A stretch of 22,837 bases of DNA. Origin: Bacteroidota bacterium. GTDB lineage: Bacteria > Bacteroidota > Bacteroidia > Chitinophagales > Chitinophagaceae. Made by a program: the position numbers and the translations under genes. Positions 19,730-22,837 of this stretch are shown in pieces. The notes beneath the pieces were generated by a model. That model was not told the origin of the DNA. It ran no database searches and was given only the letters and a program-made list of their open reading frames with translations. How positions within the stretch are numbered: position 1 is the first letter of the stretch; every line of letters starts with the position of its first letter. Location of the stretch: positions 1-22,837 of the forward strand of contig JAEZDC010000101.1 of the NCBI GenBank assembly GCA_023429825.1, given 5' to 3'.

Positions 19730-20041
19730 ATGTCTAAGCCAAAACTAGATATCTGGAACGAGCGGATGTTGCTGCTAATAAAAGAAGCAAAACGGAACGG
19801 TATTGTAGAATATGAAATGGACTTCTGTACTAAGATTGGGTTCGATCATACTAACCTTCATAAAGTGAGAGAGCGTAATCAAGGCTTTCGGATCCCTCAC
19901 ATTGTTGCAGCTGCAGAGATTATGGATGTTTCGACTGACTGGATATGTGGCTTGACAAAATATCGGAAGCGCAACAAGCAAGAATACTCACCAATAGAAT
20001 TAATAAAAGAAGGTCTTAAACTTTTGGAGGATAAAAAATGA
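19730..20041 (+). CDS. Small XRE-type HTH protein coupled to the recombinase, 103 aa
   Basis: Residues 25-75 show an HTH layout: IVEYEMDFCTKIGFDHTNLH as the first helix-turn, KVRERNQGFRIPHIVAAAEI as the recognition helix region with the R.PHI..AA.I pattern of CI-like proteins, and MDVSTDWICGLT as the closing helix (S.DWLLGL in classical repressors). Its stop overlaps the recombinase start by 4 bases, so the two are made together. It could regulate the integrase or serve as its directionality factor. The call rests on motif reading. Confidence 0.75.
   Translation: MSKPKLDIWNERMLLLIKEAKRNGIVEYEMDFCTKIGFDHTNLHKVRERNQGFRIPHIVAAAEIMDVSTDWICGLTKYRKRNKQEYSPIELIKEGLKLLEDKK
20026..20030 (+). promoter_or_regulatory. 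Shine-Dalgarno of the serine recombinase
   Basis: GGAGG lies 7 bases before the ATG at 20038. Strong Shine-Dalgarno sites are unusual in Bacteroidota and fix the start of this gene. Confidence 0.7.
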
Positions 20042-21561
20042 GTGCTGTAGGTTATTGCCGCATCTCAGACAAAGACCAGTCTCACAATTCAATCGAAGAT
20101 CAAAAGATTCGAATAACAGAATACTGCGAAAGAAACGGTATCACTCTGGAGAGATTATTTGTAGAAGAGGGCAAATCTGCATTTACATTCAACCGACCGG
20201 AATGGAAAGGACTTGAAGCATATCTTAAAAGAAATAAGCAAGTAAAATATCTCATCGTAAAACATATCGATCGATTTTCCCGGGCGGAATTACTTGATGC
20301 GCTAATTAAGATCGATGAAATTGAAAACAAACTTAAGGTTAAGATAGTATCAATAGAAGATCCGATAAATCAAAACACTTCTGATCTCGGTGTTCAGCTC
20401 ATGCGAACTATCAAACTCTTAATGAGCAATAATGAATTGAACCGAATTAAGGAACGAACCAATGATGGGATATACAGGTCTTTAAGCAACGGACGTTACT
20501 GTAACATGGCTCCGTATGGGTATAAGAACAGCCGGGATAATGAGAACAAACCACTTTTAAAGATCGATACTGAAAGGGCTCCAATTATTAAGAAGATTTT
20601 CAGATGGTATAACGAAGGAAAGGAAATTGAAGAGGTTAAGAAACTTGCAATAGAAGCAGGATTAACACGGAAGGGAAGGTCAGTCATACAAGAGATATTA
20701 GATCAACCTGCGTATGCCGGCTTAATAAGGGTTCCTGCATATAAAGGCAATCCTGAAAAGATAGTATCTGCCGTTCATGCACCGATTGTAAGTGAACATG
20801 ATTTTTGGGCGGCACAGCAGAGGTTGCATCAGAAATCGCGGAAGGTGCAAAAGAGAGAAGAGGTTTTTCTTAGAGGGATACTTCAATGTCATTGCGATAG
20901 ATTTCTAACTGCAGGGAATAGTAAAGGGAGGACCGGTTATTATTGGTACTACATATGCCCTGATCATAAAAAGAACTTGTCAGCAAAAAAATTACATGAT
21001 CAGTTCTTGAAGATACTTGACGAGCTTTCTTTCACTTCAGACCAGGTAGAATGGTATAGAAAGATGATTACAGAAGGTATCGAAAACAGATATCAAAATA
21101 GAGGTGGGGCGATCATGCGAGCTAAACTGGAGCTTCAAAAAGTTGAAAAGAAACTTGAGGCCATCCAGACTAAATATTTAATGGAGCATGAACATATTGA
21201 TGCAAACGTTTATGCAAAGGTAGTGTCGGAATTGAACCTCAAAAAAGGAGAGCTTCAGAAAAAAGTTCATGAGCTCACCATCAATGTGAAAGTGTACTAT
21301 GATGCTGTAAATGAAGTCTTGCCTAATTTGATGAACTTACGCGAAACGTTTCTGGGTTGGCCTTTACATCAACAACAACTGTTTATTACTACCGTGTTTC
21401 GTCATCCGTTCCGGTATGTAGATGGAATCTATCGAACCAGTTATATTGATCCTTTATTCGCTGATAAGGCACTGATCTTAAAAGAAAAAGGATTGCTCAT
21501 TGTTGAACAATCCTTCTCTAAATCTGAAAAAAATTCCAGAAGTGCCCCGGAACGGACTTGA
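20038..21561 (+). CDS. Large serine recombinase (phage integrase)
   Basis: A 507-aa large serine recombinase. The catalytic domain is at 1-145: AVGYCRISDKDQS with nucleophile Ser10, VKHIDRFSR (74-82), and the E-helix NELNRIKERTNDG (132-144). The recombinase domain follows (about 150-270, GYKN, LDQPAYAGLI). Next comes a zinc-ribbon-like segment with Cys284, Cys286, Cys307 and His310, slightly unlike the usual paired CxxC, and a coiled coil at about 365-425. It would integrate and excise the element. The last codons (SAPERT and stop) lie within the tRNA-Leu gene; a hairpin that terminates leftward transcription lies in the coding end. Confidence 0.95.
   Translation: MSAVGYCRISDKDQSHNSIEDQKIRITEYCERNGITLERLFVEEGKSAFTFNRPEWKGLEAYLKRNKQVKYLIVKHIDRFSRAELLDALIKIDEIENKLKVKIVSIEDPINQNTSDLGVQLMRTIKLLMSNNELNRIKERTNDGIYRSLSNGRYCNMAPYGYKNSRDNENKPLLKIDTERAPIIKKIFRWYNEGKEIEEVKKLAIEAGLTRKGRSVIQEILDQPAYAGLIRVPAYKGNPEKIVSAVHAPIVSEHDFWAAQQRLHQKSRKVQKREEVFLRGILQCHCDRFLTAGNSKGRTGYYWYYICPDHKKNLSAKKLHDQFLKILDELSFTSDQVEWYRKMITEGIENRYQNRGGAIMRAKLELQKVEKKLEAIQTKYLMEHEHIDANVYAKVVSELNLKKGELQKKVHELTINVKVYYDAVNEVLPNLMNLRETFLGWPLHQQQLFITTVFRHPFRYVDGIYRTSYIDPLFADKALILKEKGLLIVEQSFSKSEKNSRSAPERT
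21480..21515 (-). terminator. Terminator for leftward tRNA-Leu transcript, inside the recombinase gene
   Basis: AAGGATTG (21488-21495) pairs with CAATCCTT (21508-21515), 12-base loop. On the minus strand the stem is followed by TTTCTTTT. It faces leftward and lies 28 bases after the 3' end of tRNA-Leu, so it would end that tRNA transcript. Confidence 0.6.
21543..21561. other. Probable attachment site (right junction) in tRNA-Leu
   Basis: The recombinase coding end and the 3' end of tRNA-Leu share these 19 bases. Integrase genes next to a tRNA 3' end that remains intact mark an attachment site. The exact core cannot be set without the other end of the element. Confidence 0.5.
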
Positions 21562-21628
21562 ACCGTTACGGCCATTGCTGGCCACAGGATTTTAAGTCCT
21601 GCGTGTCTACCAATTCCACCACCAGGGC
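21543..21628 (-). tRNA. tRNA-Leu (UAA)
   Basis: An 86-nt class II tRNA on the minus strand. Acceptor GCCCTGG/CCGGGGC pairs with one G:U. Anticodon loop CTTAAAA gives anticodon TAA. A long variable arm (GTGGCCAGCAATGGCC region) is present. The T arm is around AACGGTTCAAGTCCGTT. A73 follows and CCA is not encoded. The tRNA is intact although the recombinase gene runs into its 3' end. Confidence 0.93.
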
Positions 21629-21633
21629 TGCCG

Positions 21634-21659
21634 AAAAAAAATCCCCCAAAAGGAGGATT
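21634..21659 (-). terminator. Intrinsic terminator between tRNA-Gly and tRNA-Leu
   Basis: AATCCCCC (21640-21647) pairs with GGAGGATT (21652-21659), loop AAAA, one G:U pair. On the minus strand it is followed by six to eight T. It ends 5 bases before the tRNA-Leu 5' end. Confidence 0.75.
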
Positions 21660-21667
21660 CTTTTAAG

Positions 21668-21740
<73 letters not shown>

Positions 21741-21764
21741 TTATGTGTAAGAACTTTCGGGCTG

Positions 21765-21795
21765 CAAATATAGGTTGCAGTTCTTTCCCGCAAAA
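21765..21795 (-). promoter_or_regulatory. Promoter of the tRNA-Gly transcript
   Basis: On the minus strand: TTTTG (21795-21791), 18-base spacer, TATATTTG (21772-21765). It matches the Bacteroidota -33/-7 consensus, with transcription expected to start near 21758, just before tRNA-Gly. Confidence 0.75.
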
Positions 21796-21807
21796 TTTTT
21801 GATCGAA

Positions 21808-22014
21808 TTATTTGTACTTAGGAGTGTACTGCGTGTTCTCAGGAACTTCTACATTAGGTTTTCCTTTATATCCTTCGGTATATAAACGATAGCAACCACC
21901 TAAAATAAAAGCGATTATACAAAACACCTGCAGGTAAAATAAGAACCTGGATGAATTTACCCAGTTATGCCTGATGTCTTTTTCCCGTGGGTTCTCTTCA
22001 ACTTCGTGTACCAT
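21808..22014 (-). CDS. Small single-pass membrane protein (host), 68 aa
   Basis: I prefer the ATG at 22012-22014 (MVHEVEENPREKD) to the in-frame ATG at 22047, because a TATTTTTG promoter -7 box (22033-22040) would lie inside the longer form. A polar N-terminus is followed by one membrane segment (FLFYLQVFCIIAFILGGCYR, about 23-42) and a short polar tail. It lies on the far side of the tRNAs with the glycosyltransferase, so it is taken as host. No family assigned. Confidence 0.65.
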   Translation of the reverse strand: MVHEVEENPREKDIRHNWVNSSRFLFYLQVFCIIAFILGGCYRLYTEGYKGKPNVEVPENTQYTPKYK

Positions 22015-22032
22015 ATTGTAAAAATTGCTGTG

Positions 22033-22040
22033 CAAAAATA
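22033..22040 (-). promoter_or_regulatory. Putative -7 box upstream of the membrane protein
   Basis: TATTTTTG on the minus strand matches TAnnTTTG. No -33 element at the standard spacing is clear, so support is moderate. It lies 19 bases before the preferred start codon. Confidence 0.45.
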
Positions 22041-22085
22041 AGGGCACAGCTAATACAACAGAAGCAATTTTTTAACAAATGCTGA

Positions 22086-22837
22086 TTACTTACCTGTTAC
22101 AATCTCCTCAAATAACCTCCGCTTCATCACAAAATAATCCCATACCACCGAGCCATCGTAAAACCCTTTCAGCTTTCTCATAGGTAGTTTCTTCAGCTTA
22201 TGCTTTTTCTTTTTGGCTTTACTGCCAAATATCCAGGCCAGTGCATGCAACTCTGCTTTGATGATAGCTTTAAAGTTTCCAAAATGCCCCATCGATAATT
22301 CCCGCAACGCAGCCACATCATTCAATGCAAGCCGTATCGGCATCTTCCAGATCTTCTCCCTCAAAGGAAGATTCTTATACATCATGATCACATTGTTGCG
22401 GTGATTGAGATACAATTTTCTCGGGCTTATTGGCAATGTTCCTCCCCCTACATGATACACCACGCTCTTTGGCTGCACCATTAACTTATATCCCGCCAGT
22501 TGTATTCGCCAGCAGAGGTCTATCTCTTCCATGTGAGCGAAAAAGTTCTCATCAAAACCATTCAGCTCATGAAACACATTGGAGCGAATGAACATCGCTG
22601 CACCCGTAACCCAAAACACTTCCTGCACTGTTTCATGCTGGTGCGTGTCTTTCTCGCAATGATCAAATATTCTTCCTCGTGAGAACGGGTATCCATAGCG
22701 ATCTATCCATCCACCACAGGCGCCTGCGTATTCAAACTCATCTTTCTTATGAAACGATAATATCTTCGACTGCACCGCAGCGATCTGCTTATTACTCTCC
22801 AGTAATTCAATCGGAGGTTCTATCCAATCGGCTACCA
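22086..22837 (-). CDS. Family 2 glycosyltransferase (5' end beyond window)
   Basis: The frame is open to the right edge (about 250 codons seen), so the N-terminal nucleotide-sugar-binding part is missing. The visible part has the GT2 (GT-A fold) acceptor signature: VTGAAMFIRSNVFHELNGFD, FFAHMEEIDLCWRI with the catalytic-base ED/E region, a VVYHVGGGTL motif, and the RKLYLNHRNNVIMMYKNL segment common in rhamnosyltransferase-like members. The C-terminus is basic and lies near the membrane. It would transfer a sugar in cell-surface polysaccharide synthesis. This is an ordinary host gene and marks the chromosome side of the element. Confidence 0.9.
   Translation of the reverse strand, partial: VADWIEPPIELLESNKQIAAVQSKILSFHKKDEFEYAGACGGWIDRYGYPFSRGRIFDHCEKDTHQHETVQEVFWVTGAAMFIRSNVFHELNGFDENFFAHMEEIDLCWRIQLAGYKLMVQPKSVVYHVGGGTLPISPRKLYLNHRNNVIMMYKNLPLREKIWKMPIRLALNDVAALRELSMGHFGNFKAIIKAELHALAWIFGSKAKKKKHKLKKLPMRKLKGFYDGSVVWDYFVMKRRLFEEIVTGK

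Noticed and set aside
22015..22047. Longer N-terminus of the small host membrane protein
   Set aside because: A TAnnTTTG box lies in this stretch, so transcription probably begins after the upstream ATG.

Overview
The window looks like the right-hand end of an integrated temperate phage or phage-like element in a member of the Bacteroidota, probably the Chitinophagaceae or a relative (the lineage is inferred). Three readable sites match the Bacteroidota promoter -7 box TAnnTTTG: 18611-18618, 21765-21772 and 22033-22040. Most genes lack a strong Shine-Dalgarno, and several protein types (DUF4373 replication protein, DUF4031, HTH_39-like protein, S24 repressor) are typical of Bacteroidota prophages. 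No capsid, tail, terminase or lysis gene is visible, so only the control, recombination, replication and modification part of the element is here. Its left end lies outside the window.

Layout. Bases 1-16796 are one tightly packed leftward array, with many 1-4 base stop/start overlaps. Read in the direction of transcription it runs: Mgm101/Rad52-type annealing protein, a small partner, Gp157, a GHKL-like ATPase with unusual motif order, small unknown proteins, a repeat protein, a cupin, an unknown acidic protein, a GNAT/Mom-like protein, a C5-cytosine methyltransferase, a 903-aa helicase/zinc-ribbon/amino-methyltransferase fusion, a small linker gene, a SNF2 (SMARCAL1-like) helicase, about eight small genes, a DUF4373 replication protein, a DnaC-like helicase loader and a PAPS-reductase/DndC-like protein cut by the window edge. 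A terminator at 16831-16860 separates this array from three very small genes. Next come a structured noncoding stretch with an initiator-like tRNA-Met (17393-17464), and a short leftward operon (18594-17636) that ends in a strong terminator.

The genetic switch is at 18595-18686. A small HTH gene is transcribed leftward and an S24/LexA-type repressor rightward. The leftward promoter has a palindrome between its -33 and -7 boxes. The rightward side continues with a small lipoprotein, a second HTH protein and a large serine recombinase, whose last codons and stop lie inside a tRNA-Leu gene (21543-21628). That tRNA is the likely attachment site. To its right is apparent host chromosome: tRNA-Gly, a small membrane protein and a glycosyltransferase cut by the right edge.

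How the parts fit together (inference). The repressor holds the leftward early promoter off. On induction the recombinase excises the element, the annealing protein with Gp157 and partners handles recombination, and the DUF4373 protein plus DnaC-like loader start replication. The block at 4.7-11.5 kb (two helicases, two methyltransferases, a GNAT-like protein) probably modifies or protects phage DNA. It is the best candidate here for an undescribed system.
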